From Chloroflexota bacterium (lineage in GTDB: Bacteria > Chloroflexota > Anaerolineae > 4572-78 > J111): a stretch of DNA of 64,000 nt. Under the pieces are notes generated by a model. That model was given only the letters and a program-made list of their open reading frames with translations, did not search any database and was not told the DNA's origin. A program made the translations under genes and the position numbers. The stretch covers positions 62,001 through 126,000 of the forward strand of contig BOKF01000013.1 of the NCBI GenBank assembly GCA_016860845.1, written 5' to 3'. Positions 26,004 through 35,339 of this stretch are shown in pieces; position 1 is the first letter of the stretch, and each line of letters starts with the position of its first letter.

Positions 26004-26812
26004 ACACTAGCTCCGTAATGCTGAAGGACCTCAGCCGCCTGCCTGGCCCCCTGTTGGAGAGCCAGCGGCACATTGCCATGACTAAAATAGGCTACGGTAA
26101 AGGCAGCTTGAAACGCATCGCCGCATCCGGTTGTATCTACCGCAGCAGCGACCTGAACGGCGGGTTGGTCAAACTGCTGCGCGCCCACCAGGGCCGTACT
26201 TCCTGCCGCGCCACGGGTAACGACAATGATCCCCGCCATCTGGCGAGATAAGGGTCGCAGCATATCTACCGCCTGCTGGTTGCCGCTGATAAAGGCCAAA
26301 TCGAGCTGTTGAATCAGCGCGGCCATGCCTCCATAATCCTGCCCATAATCGGACAGATCCAGGAAGTCTACCACCCGCTTACCCCGGAACGATAACTGTC
26401 GCATAACCCGGTTAAAAATCGGCTCAATCTGCCAGAAGAGCGGAGTCACGACAATATCAAATTGTTGAATAAATTCCAGGTCGGCGTCACTCACATGGAA
26501 ACCGGCCAGCACGCCAGGGCTGTAACCATTGGACGGGAAGATTCGCTCTCCGGTTGGCGTGACAATAATATTCTGCCTGGCCGTCTCGCCTTCCTGAACA
26601 TACAAGTGGGAAGTGTCAATTCCCTCCTTTAATAGTTTTTGCCGGACAAGCTGCCCGGCGGGATCGCTGCCAACACAACTGAGCAGCGCTACTTTTTCTG
26701 CGCCGCAGCGTTTACTGTGAACGGCAAAGTTGAGCGAAATACCGCCGACAAAGCCCCTATTTAAATCCAGATAATAATCGAGAGTTGACTCCCCCACACA
26801 AACTATTTTCAC
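25985..26812 (-). CDS. PfkB-family carbohydrate/nucleoside kinase
   Basis: A 275-residue ribokinase-fold enzyme. It has an N-terminal GGISLNFAVHSKRCGAEKV substrate site and the C-terminal ATP/anion-hole motif DTTGCGDAFQAAF with its catalytic Asp. VVTRGAAGSTAL precedes it. The phosphorylated sugar or nucleoside cannot be identified. It lies upstream of the BtpA-family gene on the same strand and diverges from the DDAH-like genes. Confidence 0.82.
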   Translation of the reverse strand: MKIVCVGESTLDYYLDLNRGFVGGISLNFAVHSKRCGAEKVALLSCVGSDPAGQLVRQKLLKEGIDTSHLYVQEGETARQNIIVTPTGERIFPSNGYSPGVLAGFHVSDADLEFIQQFDIVVTPLFWQIEPIFNRVMRQLSFRGKRVVDFLDLSDYGQDYGGMAALIQQLDLAFISGNQQAVDMLRPLSRQMAGIIVVTRGAAGSTALVGAQQFDQPAVQVAAAVDTTGCGDAFQAAFTVAYFSHGNVPLALQQGARQAAEVLQHYGASVDPKGL

Positions 26813-26975
26813 TGCTCCGGCTCCTGTCCTGCTTTTGGACCCTTAAAAGATGGCCCATTATAACACTGTGTGCTAAAAAATTCACAATATCCCTTACAAC
26901 TGGCAACATTCGCCAGGTTGAACTACAATGCAGGCAGCCTGGCGAAATCTTTTACACGCTGACGGAAGAGGATAT

Positions 26976-27953
26976 ATGAACAATTCAACTAAGCTTACGG
27001 TACGCTACCATTTTAGTGCATCTGCCTACGGCGGGCAGGGCTGGTCGCCCCGCACCGACTCCCTGGGCCAGGAACTTGGCCGCATTTGGGGGGTGTGCGG
27101 CGTGGCGACGGAGTGGTCCCCCCTGAAAGTGGTTTTACTGCACCGGCCCGGGCCTGAGCTGGAAAACATCGCCGACCCTGATACTGTCCAGATGCTGGCC
27201 CGGCCCGATTTTGGCCGCGCACGACAGCAGCATAAGGCGCTGGCGCAAGCCTATCGGGAAGCTGGCGTTGCCGTTCATTACGTCGAGCCGGCGGAGACGC
27301 CGCCCCCTAACCAGATGTTTGTAGCGGATTTGATGTTTATGACGCCGGAGGGCGCTATCGTGGGCCGGCCGGCCTCGACGGTGCGAGCCGGGGAGGAGCG
27401 ATTTGTGGCCCGGCGGCTGGCCGACCTGGGCATACCGATCTTGCGCACCATCCGTGGATGTGGCACCTTCGAGGGCGCCGATGCGGCCTGGATAGATCCC
27501 CAAACTGTCCTGCTGGCGACGGGACTGCGGACCAATACCGACGGAGCAGCGCAGGTGAGCAGCTTGCTGCGCGAGATGGGGATTGAAGTCGTCCAGGTTG
27601 GCCTGCCCTATGGGGCCATGCACCTGATGGGCACCTTACGCTTTGCCGCCCCCGACCTGGCGCTGGCCTGGCCGGGTCGCGTCCCCTATGCCGCCGTAGA
27701 GGCGCTGCGCCGGCGGGGTTACACGGTGCTTTTCCTGCCGGATGATCGGGCCGCCATGCAGTCAGCCGCCTTTAACTTTGTCACCCTGGGGCCGCGCCAC
27801 ATCCTGATGCCGGCCGGCAATCCGGCTACTGAAGCATTTTATCGTGAAGCTGGCCTTGATTGTACCACAGTTGAAGTGGACGAGTTAATTAAAGCCGCCG
27901 GTGCTATCGGCTGCATGACCGGCATTGTCGCCCGAGAGCTTCCACCCTCATGA
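26976..27953 (+). CDS. DDAH/arginine deiminase-family guanidine-modifying hydrolase, copy 1
   Basis: A 325-residue protein from MNNSTKLT (GAAGAGG upstream). It belongs to the amidinotransferase/DDAH superfamily. It shows PLKVVLLHRPGPELENI, the substrate-loop PPNQMFVADLMFM, GTFEGADAAW, a His in YGAMHLMGT and the nucleophilic Cys313 in GAIGCMTG. Family members hydrolyse arginine, methylarginines or related guanidines, or transfer the amidino group. A paralogue follows directly, then an amino acid ABC transporter, suggesting import and breakdown of an arginine-like compound. The substrate is uncertain. Confidence 0.78.
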   Translation: MNNSTKLTVRYHFSASAYGGQGWSPRTDSLGQELGRIWGVCGVATEWSPLKVVLLHRPGPELENIADPDTVQMLARPDFGRARQQHKALAQAYREAGVAVHYVEPAETPPPNQMFVADLMFMTPEGAIVGRPASTVRAGEERFVARRLADLGIPILRTIRGCGTFEGADAAWIDPQTVLLATGLRTNTDGAAQVSSLLREMGIEVVQVGLPYGAMHLMGTLRFAAPDLALAWPGRVPYAAVEALRRRGYTVLFLPDDRAAMQSAAFNFVTLGPRHILMPAGNPATEAFYREAGLDCTTVEVDELIKAAGAIGCMTGIVARELPPS

Positions 27954-28183
27954 TTGGATGACAATAGTCACTGGGAAATGGCGAGGTTTATCACTGTTTT
28001 CCGGGGATGATATGTATTAGACTGCCTATAGTATCATCCCAACCCGCGTCGGTTTTTTAGTGCGCTTTAGCCTCTTTTCGCTCCAGTCCTGAGCTTGAAT
28101 AATGCCCCCTGCGGGTCAGCTTGGGGCTAACTGGATTCAGGTCACACCTATCTTATAGAATTCGAGGAGAAACAAAACTCAAT

Positions 28184-29119
28184 ATGCCTATTGCTGCGAA
28201 TGAATGGTCGTTAACCGCTGATACGCCTTTTGAAGCTGAGATGCCCCAGCTCTGGGGAGATTGGGGCTGCAGCTCTGAGATTGGCCGCCTGCGGGCTGTT
28301 TTACTCCACCGGCCGGGGCCGGAGATTGAGCAGATCGAAGACCCCGCCGCCGTTTTGTTTGCCGAGCGGATGAACCCGGAACGGGCGCGGCGGCAGCACG
28401 ATGCCATGGCCGATGTCTACCGGGCGCACGGCGTAGATGTTCATTACATCGAGCACATGCCGCTGAATAAGCCCAATGGCATGTTCGTGAGAGACCTGGT
28501 GGCGATGACGCCGGAAGGGGCCATTGTCGCCCGGCCCGGCACCATCATCCGGCGTGGAGAGGAGCGCTACGCGGCTGAAGCCCTGGCCCGCCTCGGCGTG
28601 CCGATCCTGCGCACCATCGCCGGGACGGGCACATTTGAGGGCGCCGACCTGTTGTGGGCCAATCGTGACCTGGCCTTTGTCAGTTTAAGCCGCCGGACCA
28701 ATGCCGAGGGCGCTCGCCAGGTTAAGGCCGAGTTGGAACGCATGGGCGTGGGCGAGATTGTGACGGTGCAGGTTCCCTGGTCAGAAGCGCACCTGGATGG
28801 AATGATGGCGGTGTTGGACCGGAAACTGGCTATTGTCTACACCGTCCAGGTGCCTTATGTCGTCGTCGAAGCCTTCCGGCGGCACGGCTTCCATATTCTG
28901 GAGGTCACATCCGAAGCTGAGGTCCGTTATGGTGTCGCGCTGAATTTTGTGGCCCTGGAGCCGGGCAAGATTGTCATCCCACATGGCAACAATGCCGGCA
29001 CCGTGCGCATGATGCAGGAGGCTGGGGTTGAGGTCATCCAGGTGGAAATTGACGAACTGATGAAGGGGGCCGGAGCTATCCACTGCATGACTGCGTTCTT
29101 AAAGCGTGATGAACTATGA
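28184..29119 (+). CDS. DDAH/arginine deiminase-family hydrolase, copy 2
   Basis: A 311-residue paralogue of the preceding gene, started at MPIAANEW after GAGGAG. It keeps the superfamily landmarks (LRAVLLHRPGPEIEQIE, KPNGMFVRDLVAM, GTFEGADLLW, a His in WSEAHLDGM and Cys301 in GAIHCMTA). The substrate loop differs from copy 1 (PNGMFVRD against PNQMFVAD), so the two may have different substrates or form a heteromer. Frames upstream of this start run through the intergenic region and are not credible. Confidence 0.78.
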   Translation: MPIAANEWSLTADTPFEAEMPQLWGDWGCSSEIGRLRAVLLHRPGPEIEQIEDPAAVLFAERMNPERARRQHDAMADVYRAHGVDVHYIEHMPLNKPNGMFVRDLVAMTPEGAIVARPGTIIRRGEERYAAEALARLGVPILRTIAGTGTFEGADLLWANRDLAFVSLSRRTNAEGARQVKAELERMGVGEIVTVQVPWSEAHLDGMMAVLDRKLAIVYTVQVPYVVVEAFRRHGFHILEVTSEAEVRYGVALNFVALEPGKIVIPHGNNAGTVRMMQEAGVEVIQVEIDELMKGAGAIHCMTAFLKRDEL

Positions 29120-29150
29120 GGCATCCATAGCACACCAGCGATGATGAAAA

Positions 29151-29215
29151 TTGTTCGTAGTGATGACTTCAGTCGTCTAAGCCTATCAGCGACTGAAGTC
29201 GCTACTACAAACAAG
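29151..29215. repeat. GACTTCAGTCG / CGACTGAAGTC palindromic repeat
   Basis: Arms of about 19 bp (GTAGTGATGACTTCAGTCG and near-complement) around a 14-base loop. This sequence type is a dispersed intergenic repeat in this phylum. Confidence 0.55.
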
Positions 29216-29225
29216 TTATTTTCAA

Positions 29226-29253
29226 GAGAGTGTTCACGAGCCTGTGGCACACC
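29226..29253 (+). repeat. AGTGTTCACGARCCTGTGG repeat, right copy
   Basis: The inverted partner of 25933-25959. A tandem run of TGTCTAC units follows at about 29334-29360 in front of the binding-protein gene. Confidence 0.5.
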
Positions 29254-29378
29254 ACCAACAATGGAAAGGTAGCAGGGTTGCATGCCCTTCGGCGCACCCG
29301 AAGTGGTGAGGTAGCAGGAATATACTACCCCTGTCTACTGTCTACTGTCTACCGTCTACTATTTTCTTTGGAGGAGCT

Positions 29379-30242
29379 ATGTTCACCAAACAATTAAATA
29401 AAACTATCCTTTGGTTCGCTTTGATCGCGCTGCTGGGCCTGACCGCCTTCTTATCGGCCTGTTCCAGCCAGGCCCCAGAGGTAAAAAACGCTCAAACCGA
29501 CGCCTTCCCCACCATTCGCCGCATTCAGGAAGCCAAAAAGCTGCGTGTCGGGACGGGTGCGGGCTATTTTCCCTTTGAAATGATTGACAAACAGGGGAAA
29601 ATGGTCGGCTTTGATATGGATATGGCCCAGGCCATGGCCGACGCGATGAAGGTCGAACTGGAAGTAGTTGACTTCAAAGATTTTGATGCGATTATTCCGG
29701 CGCTGGGTGCAGGCCAGATTGACCTGATCATTGCCGGGATGACCATTACCCCGGAGCGGGCGCTGGCGGTCAATTTTAGCCGGCCCTACTTTACCTCAGG
29801 CCAGGCGGTGCTGGTCAACATGAAGCACAAAGATGCGGTTAAAAGCTATGCCGATCTGGACAAGGCCGACATCGTCATCGTGACCGAGCAGGGCACCACC
29901 GGCGACATCGCCGCCCAGCGGACCTTCAAAACGGCCACAATCCGCCAGATGAAAGGCGGCAATGAGGCGACCCTGGATGTCTGCAACGGCAGTTCTGACG
30001 CCTTTGTTTATGATCAGTCGCTGATTGCGGTCCAGGCCCAACTACATAAAGATTGCGTTTATGCACTGCTGGAGCCTTTCACCTCGGAAAAGTACGGGAT
30101 TCCGGTACGGGCCGGGGAGGCCGACCTGCTGCAATGGACCAACACCTTCCTGGACAGTTACGTCGACTCGGACGCCTACAACGAGTCTTACCGCCGCTGG
30201 TTTGAAGAGGGCGAGTGGCTGAAAGATGTAGTCGTCGAGTAA
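29379..30242 (+). CDS. Polar amino acid ABC transporter binding lipoprotein
   Basis: A 287-residue SBP_bac_3-type protein with a signal peptide and lipobox LSACSS. It has KLRVGTGAGYFPFEMIDKQG and GFDMDMAQAMADAMK, typical of glutamate, arginine, cystine or histidine binders. GGAGGAG precedes the ATG. It heads an SBP-permease-ATPase operon next to two DDAH-like genes, so arginine or a related guanidino compound is a reasonable ligand. Confidence 0.88.
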   Translation: MFTKQLNKTILWFALIALLGLTAFLSACSSQAPEVKNAQTDAFPTIRRIQEAKKLRVGTGAGYFPFEMIDKQGKMVGFDMDMAQAMADAMKVELEVVDFKDFDAIIPALGAGQIDLIIAGMTITPERALAVNFSRPYFTSGQAVLVNMKHKDAVKSYADLDKADIVIVTEQGTTGDIAAQRTFKTATIRQMKGGNEATLDVCNGSSDAFVYDQSLIAVQAQLHKDCVYALLEPFTSEKYGIPVRAGEADLLQWTNTFLDSYVDSDAYNESYRRWFEEGEWLKDVVVE

Positions 30243-30265
30243 AAATTTAGAAGAAAATATTTAGA

Positions 30266-30311
30266 GACGCCCGGTTTCTACGATTTTATGAACCGAGAAA
30301 CCGGGTGTCTG
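30266..30311. repeat. Palindromic repeat between binding protein and permease
   Basis: AGACGCCCGGTTTCT and AGAAACCGGGTGTCT pair with one wobble around a 16-base loop. Such a hairpin after the binding-protein gene could raise its level over the permease by stabilising the upstream transcript. Confidence 0.6.
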
Positions 30312-30327
30312 AAAAGGTCCCCTGGTT

Positions 30328-31017
30328 ATGGAATATATCCTCAGAGAACTGTTCGACCCCCTCGTCTGGGAGACCAGCGTCTTCCCTTATCTGGCCATCT
30401 TTCTCACCGGCATGCAAAACACCCTGATTATTTCTATCCAATCCCTGGTGTTGGCGTTTGTGATTGGCATTATTACCGGCGCGATGCGCGTTTCGCGGCT
30501 GCGCCTGGTCTCCGGTCTGGCCGCGGCCTATGTGGAAGTCATCCGCAATACCCCTCTCCTGATCCAGTTGATCATCTTTTATTTTGGGCTGGGGCCGCTC
30601 TTTGGACGCTCTCAAACCCTCCCGCTGGTCCTGGGGCTGGGAGTCTTTACCGGGGCTTACGTGGCGGAGATTGTACGGGCCGGCATCCAATCGGTGGCCC
30701 GCGGTCAGCGCGAGGCGGCGCTGTCGGTGGGGATGACCGGTTTTCAGGCTATGACGTTGATTATCCTGCCCCAGGCGATTCGCCGTATCTCCCCAGCTCT
30801 GGCCGGACAGTTCATTTCCCTGATCAAAGATTCCTCGCTGGTCTCGGTCTTTGGCTATGCCGAACTCACCCACGCCGCCAATCGAGTCAGCGCCGCCACC
30901 TTTAGAACCCTGGCTCCTAATGTGTTTGTGGCCGTCATTTATTTTTTGATTGCCTACGGGCTGTCACGAGGGGTGGCTGTTATTGAAAAGAGGACGGCGC
31001 GCAGTGGTCAAGTGTGA
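30328..31017 (+). CDS. Polar amino acid ABC transporter permease
   Basis: A 229-residue inner-membrane permease of the HisMQ family. It has [19 protein letters not shown] at the start, [17 protein letters not shown], and the EAA loop [20 protein letters not shown]. Single permease genes of this kind act as homodimers. The ATPase gene overlaps its 3' end by 14 bases. Confidence 0.9.
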   Translation: MEYILRELFDPLVWETSVFPYLAIFLTGMQNTLIISIQSLVLAFVIGIITGAMRVSRLRLVSGLAAAYVEVIRNTPLLIQLIIFYFGLGPLFGRSQTLPLVLGLGVFTGAYVAEIVRAGIQSVARGQREAALSVGMTGFQAMTLIILPQAIRRISPALAGQFISLIKDSSLVSVFGYAELTHAANRVSAATFRTLAPNVFVAVIYFLIAYGLSRGVAVIEKRTARSGQV

Positions 31018-31729
31018 GTCTGTTTCCAAGTGGTTTGGTCATTTTCAAGTGCTGCGCGACGTTAACCTGGAAGTGGCCCCGGGCGAGGTCTTGGTCATCA
31101 TCGGCCCCAGCGGTTCCGGCAAGAGCACGATTTTGCGCTGTATCAATGCTCTGGAACCAATCCAAAAAGGCAAGATTTGGGTGAACGGGGTCTCGATCCA
31201 CGACACGCCCTCGCGCAAGCAGCACCTGCCCCGGCGCGAAATCGGCATGGTCTTTCAGCAGTTCAACCTGTTCCAGCATAAGACGGCGCTGCAAAATATC
31301 ACCATCGCTCCGATGCATGTGCTGCGTCAGTCCAAAGAAGCGGCCGAGGCCAAAGCCCGCCAGTTGCTGGAGCGAGTCGGCTTGCCGGAAAAGGCCGACG
31401 CCTACCCGGCTGAACTTTCCGGCGGGCAGCAGCAGCGAGTGGCCATTGCCCGTTCCCTGGCCATGGACCCCAAGCTGATGCTTTTTGATGAGCCAACCTC
31501 GGCTTTGGACCCGGAAATGATCAAGGAAGTCCTGGAGGTGATGAAAGATTTGGCCACCAGCGGGATGACCATGATCGTGGTGACCCATGAAATGGGCTTT
31601 GCCCGCGAAGTGGCCGACCGGATCATCTTTATGGACTCCGGCACGATCCTGGAAGACCTGCCGGCCGCCAAGTTCTTTGACAGTCCCCACCACGACCGCA
31701 CCCGCGCTTTTTTGAGTAAGATTTTATAA
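31004..31729 (+). CDS. Polar amino acid ABC transporter ATPase
   Basis: A 241-residue ABC ATPase from a GTG that follows AAGAGGA at a good spacing; the earlier ATG would add 18 non-homologous residues. Walker [13 protein letters not shown]-loop [13 protein letters not shown], signature ELSGGQQQR, Walker [13 protein letters not shown] and the switch His in IVVTHEMGF are complete. It is of the GlnQ/HisP type and energises the permease encoded just upstream. Confidence 0.92.
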   Translation: MVKCESVSKWFGHFQVLRDVNLEVAPGEVLVIIGPSGSGKSTILRCINALEPIQKGKIWVNGVSIHDTPSRKQHLPRREIGMVFQQFNLFQHKTALQNITIAPMHVLRQSKEAAEAKARQLLERVGLPEKADAYPAELSGGQQQRVAIARSLAMDPKLMLFDEPTSALDPEMIKEVLEVMKDLATSGMTMIVVTHEMGFAREVADRIIFMDSGTILEDLPAAKFFDSPHHDRTRAFLSKIL

Positions 31730-31749
31730 ACCGATCAGTTTTGGTGGGT

Positions 31750-32235
31750 TTAATGGTGCGAGCCACCAGGCCTCTTCTGACTGGTGAGCAGAAAATGGTT
31801 CAACTCCGCTTCCCACTCCTGCATAAAAGCAGTGTAATGTGCTTCGGTAAACCCCTTCACCAGGCGCTCCCCCGCTTCGCTGAGGGCGGTGTAAGCGTAC
31901 GAGACCTCGGCCAGGGTCTGGTTAGCCTCGCCGGGCCGCAGGCGGATCTCGATCCGACCTACCGCCACCTCCGGCATCACCTTCACAAATTCGATGTGGT
32001 AGGCTTCTGGCTTCCACTGCGTCACCACCCAGACGGCGTCGTGGGGCTGGTCCGGCATGACGAAGACACAGTCCAGCTCGGCCACGCCGCTCTCCGAAAT
32101 GACCAGCTTGGGGTCCCAGCCGTTGACCCACTCCGCTTCGCGCACCGGGCACAGCAGCGGAAAGACCGCTTCCGGCGAGCCGGCCAGAGTTTGGGTGTAG
32201 GTATGTTTGATTCGGATGGGAGGGGAGATTTTCAT
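31750..32235 (-). CDS. SRPBCC-superfamily protein
   Basis: A 161-residue protein with the START/SRPBCC pattern: SPEAVFPLLCPVREAEWV at the N-terminus, an antiparallel sheet in the middle and a long C-terminal helix (AHYTAFMQEWEAELNHFL). Such proteins bind hydrophobic ligands. No specific function can be given. It converges with the ABC transporter operon. Confidence 0.6.
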   Translation of the reverse strand: MKISPPIRIKHTYTQTLAGSPEAVFPLLCPVREAEWVNGWDPKLVISESGVAELDCVFVMPDQPHDAVWVVTQWKPEAYHIEFVKVMPEVAVGRIEIRLRPGEANQTLAEVSYAYTALSEAGERLVKGFTEAHYTAFMQEWEAELNHFLLTSQKRPGGSHH

Positions 32236-32250
32236 TTATACTTCAATTCA

Positions 32251-32631
32251 TTATTTCTTCTGTTTGGCAACATACTGGACACCAGATATGTTCCTAAAAT
32301 GTTCGTCTTGCGTCCATAAGGTAGCTTGGTATGCTTGTGCCGTGGCCAAAATCAAACTATCTGCCAAAGGTAGTGATAGATCATGCGAAAGCTTGGCCGC
32401 ACTTAGCACCAGTGCTGCATCTAAATCCACCACACGCCCTTGCATCATCAAAGCTACTGCCTTGAGCGCATCATCTTCCCCACGTTGTTGATAGACTCGC
32501 TTAAAAAGTTCATAGAGACTGATAACCGGCACGACTAAATTTTCTATATCTTCAATCGCCAGGGTAAAAAAATCAGCGTTTGGCTCTTCTGCCAGATACT
32601 CAAGCCAGCCAGATGAGTCGATCACATTCAT
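32251..32631 (-). CDS. VapC-type PIN-domain toxin
   Basis: A 126-residue PIN ribonuclease with the acidic residues of the family: D5 in VIDSSGWLEYL, an E in PVISLYELFKR, and LPLADSLILATA. The final segment LWTQDEHF carries the fourth acid. It overlaps the antitoxin gene by 4 bases (ATGA). VapC toxins cleave tRNA or rRNA when released from VapB. Confidence 0.85.
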   Translation of the reverse strand: MNVIDSSGWLEYLAEEPNADFFTLAIEDIENLVVPVISLYELFKRVYQQRGEDDALKAVALMMQGRVVDLDAALVLSAAKLSHDLSLPLADSLILATAQAYQATLWTQDEHFRNISGVQYVAKQKK

Positions 32632-32834
32632 ACACGGTCAGATTCCCGTTCAATCGTCGTATCAATTCCCTTGAGAAATCCTCGCATTTTCTTGATAGGT
32701 TCGAGCGGAATTAACTCTATTCGGTTTTCATACAGGATAACTTGCACTTTATTACCGGGCTTAATCCCCAGTGACCGTCGAACGCTTAAGGGAATAACTA
32801 CCTGATATTTGGGTGAAACAGTGACAACTTCCAT
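32628..32834 (-). CDS. VapB-type AbrB/SpoVT antitoxin
   Basis: A 68-residue swapped-hairpin AbrB-type protein (VSPKYQVVIPLSVRRSLGI, then PGNKVQVILYENRIELIPL) whose C-terminal tail would wrap the PIN toxin encoded next. It is expected to repress its own promoter, which lies in the A/T-rich stretch 32835-32926. Confidence 0.85.
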   Translation of the reverse strand: MEVVTVSPKYQVVIPLSVRRSLGIKPGNKVQVILYENRIELIPLEPIKKMRGFLKGIDTTIERESDRV

Positions 32835-32926
32835 CCAAACTCCTATCGTTCACCATATCGTAATACGGTTTATTCTACTTGCCGTTTGTCCAACTAACAA
32901 ATCTAGGCCACGCTCTTATCAATGAC

Positions 32927-33337
32927 TCAGTCAGGCCCACCTTCGGTCCCTGCCCGGTAGGTCTGCTCGTACCGCTCCGCCAGGGCCTGTAAATAATCCT
33001 GGTAGGCCGACCACTGCCGGCGGAGGGCGTTTTGCTGCTGAGGCGCGACGATGGGGGTCTGGCTGTTAAAGGCCCGGCGCAAAAGACGCATCACTTGAAG
33101 AGGCGAGAGCAGCACCATCCGGGCCAGCCTAATCATGGGCGAAGGGCTGGATTTCAGCACTTCTTCCATAATCTGCTGGGCCTGGCGGGCCGACTCGACT
33201 GTGGCCAGGTGGCCGGCGGCAAGTGCGTAATCCAGCAAAAAGGCCCGCTGCCAATAAGCGCTGAGCTTGTCGGTGGCTTCTTTCACAAATTGTATCATCC
33301 CCACTTGCCCCTGGCAATCCATATCAACCCGGTTCAT
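32927..33337 (-). CDS. Hypothetical helical protein (136 aa)
   Basis: A 136-residue, largely helical, soluble protein with no recognised family (TDKLSAYWQRAFLLDYALAA, ALAERYEQTYRAG). It diverges from the TRAP transporter genes with only 67 bases between. An internal Met at codon 14 is an alternative start. Confidence 0.45.
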   Translation of the reverse strand: MNRVDMDCQGQVGMIQFVKEATDKLSAYWQRAFLLDYALAAGHLATVESARQAQQIMEEVLKSSPSPMIRLARMVLLSPLQVMRLLRRAFNSQTPIVAPQQQNALRRQWSAYQDYLQALAERYEQTYRAGTEGGPD

Positions 33338-33404
33338 TTGTCATATTCGCAAAATTTGATATGATTGTGCCGAAACTCGGCTGGCCCAAAGGAGGGACGA
33401 AGCC

Positions 33405-33992
33405 ATGCAGGCCCTGCTCAAGTTCGCCCATTTCATTGATCGCCTGACCGAAGCCGTCGGCGGATTGGCCAATTGGATTGTCATTATCACCGTTGTGGTT
33501 GGCTTCTACAACGTGGTCGCCCGCTACGTGGGCCGCTTTGTTGGGGCCAGGTTATCCTCCAACGTCTTTATAGAACTGCAATGGTACCTCTTCTCGCTGA
33601 TTTTTTTCCTCGGCTTTGCTTACATCCTTAAACACGGGGTCAACGTGCGGGTTGACTTTCTGTACGCCAACTGGAGCGACAAACAGAAAGCATGGATTGA
33701 TTTCCTGGGTACGCTCCTCTTCCTCATTCCCTTGTGCCTCATTGGCATCTATGTGACCTACAACCCGGTGATGACCTCATGGGGGCGGCGGCCCAACGGC
33801 ACCTGGGGGATGTGGGAAGTCTCACCCGACCCGGAGGGGCTGCCCCGTGCCCCGATTAAAACGATGATTATCGTGGCCTTTGCTCTGTTACTGCTCCAAA
33901 GTCTGGCTCAAAGTATCAAACATTGGGCGGTCATTCGGGGCTACACCGAGATTGCGACCCAAATCCAGGCAGAAGTTGAAAGCATAGAATAG
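33405..33992 (+). CDS. TRAP transporter small permease (DctQ family)
   Basis: A 195-residue protein with four membrane helices. It carries the DctQ signature around [20 protein letters not shown] and [17 protein letters not shown] precedes the ATG. With the DctM subunit 12 bases downstream it forms a sodium-driven importer for organic anions. No DctP binding-protein gene is found on either side. Confidence 0.88.
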   Translation: MQALLKFAHFIDRLTEAVGGLANWIVIITVVVGFYNVVARYVGRFVGARLSSNVFIELQWYLFSLIFFLGFAYILKHGVNVRVDFLYANWSDKQKAWIDFLGTLLFLIPLCLIGIYVTYNPVMTSWGRRPNGTWGMWEVSPDPEGLPRAPIKTMIIVAFALLLLQSLAQSIKHWAVIRGYTEIATQIQAEVESIE

Positions 33993-34004
33993 AAGGGGAA
34001 AACA

Positions 34005-35339
34005 ATGGGCTACGAGTGGTTAGCGTTGGCCATGTTCGCCGGTTTTGTCCTGATCCTGATGAGCGGTTATCCGGTTGCTTTCTCCTTTGCCGGCACCGCC
34101 ATTGTCTTTGGTTTGATCGGTTTAGCGCTTGGCGTGTTTGACCTGAGGCGGCTGCTGTTGCTATCCAATATCTGGTTCGGCACCATGTCTAACTTTACCC
34201 TGCTGGCCATTCCTTACTTCATTTTTCTAGGCTCCATCTTGGAGAAGTCGGGCATAGCCGAAGATCTGCTTGAAACGGTGGGCATCTTGCTGGGGCCGCT
34301 GCGGGGGGGACTGGCGTTAACTGTCGTCGTGGTGGGCACACTCCTGGCGGCCACCACCGGGGTGGTGGCTGCGACCATCATCGTCATGGGGATGTTAACC
34401 TTGCCGGTCATGCTCCGTTACGGCTACGATAAACAACTGGCCTCCGGGGTGATTGTAGCTTCCGGCACCATGGCCCAGATGATCCCGCCGAGTTTGGTCC
34501 TGGTTCTGTTAAGCGATCAAATTGGGGTTTCGGTCGGCGATCTCTTCCTGGGCGCGGTTATCCCCGGCCTGATGCTGGCGGGTGGTTATGCGTTGTATGT
34601 GCTGGTGATCGCCTATTTCAGACCCCATACGGCCCCAGCCCTCCCCCCCGAAGCCCGGACCTTGCGCGGTCTGCCCCTGTTTTTGAAGACCCTTCACGCT
34701 GTTGTGCCGCCCATTCTCCTTATTCTGGCTGTGCTGGGCAGCATTTTCTTTGGCGTTGCCACGCCCACCGAAGCGGGTACGGTAGGGGCCGTGGGCGCGT
34801 GTCTGTTAGCCGCCGTAAACCGGCGTTTAAGCTGGTCGCTCATTAAAGAGGCCGCCCATGCAACGGCGCGGGTGACAGCCCTGGTGGTCATGATTTTGTT
34901 CTGCGCTTCCTTATTTAGCCTGGTTTTTGACGTACTCGGCGGTAAGCGCTTCATTACCGATCTGTTGGTCAATATGCCCGGTGGGTTTGTCACCTTTATG
35001 ATCGTCAGCAATATTGTCGTCTTTTTGCTGGGCATTCCGCTGGAGTTTACTGAAATTTGTTTTATTGTGATGCCCCTGTTTGTACCGGCGGCATTACAGT
35101 TGAATGTTGATATGGTTTGGTTTGCCATTGTAATGGCCATCAACCTGCAAACCGCTTTTATCTCCCCACCCGTTGGCTTCTCGCTGTTTTACTTGCAAAG
35201 CGCGGCCCCCAAAGAAGTTAGCACAGCGGATATTCACAAAAGCGCTCTCCCCTTTGTCGTCATACAAGTTATTGTTTTGCTCATTGTCATAATGTATCCC
35301 CAGACGGTGCGCTGGTTGGTTGATCTATCGTTTAAGTAA
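34005..35339 (+). CDS. TRAP transporter large permease (DctM family)
   Basis: A 444-residue multi-spanning protein with the DctM pattern: [57 protein letters not shown] and [19 protein letters not shown]. It resembles the branch annotated for mannitol or chloroaromatic acids, but the substrate depends on the missing binding protein. Its last 106 bases lie antisense to the end of the serine recombinase frame, so the mobile element joins exactly at the 3' end of this gene. Confidence 0.88.
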   Translation: MGYEWLALAMFAGFVLILMSGYPVAFSFAGTAIVFGLIGLALGVFDLRRLLLLSNIWFGTMSNFTLLAIPYFIFLGSILEKSGIAEDLLETVGILLGPLRGGLALTVVVVGTLLAATTGVVAATIIVMGMLTLPVMLRYGYDKQLASGVIVASGTMAQMIPPSLVLVLLSDQIGVSVGDLFLGAVIPGLMLAGGYALYVLVIAYFRPHTAPALPPEARTLRGLPLFLKTLHAVVPPILLILAVLGSIFFGVATPTEAGTVGAVGACLLAAVNRRLSWSLIKEAAHATARVTALVVMILFCASLFSLVFDVLGGKRFITDLLVNMPGGFVTFMIVSNIVVFLLGIPLEFTEICFIVMPLFVPAALQLNVDMVWFAIVMAINLQTAFISPPVGFSLFYLQSAAPKEVSTADIHKSALPFVVIQVIVLLIVIMYPQTVRWLVDLSFK

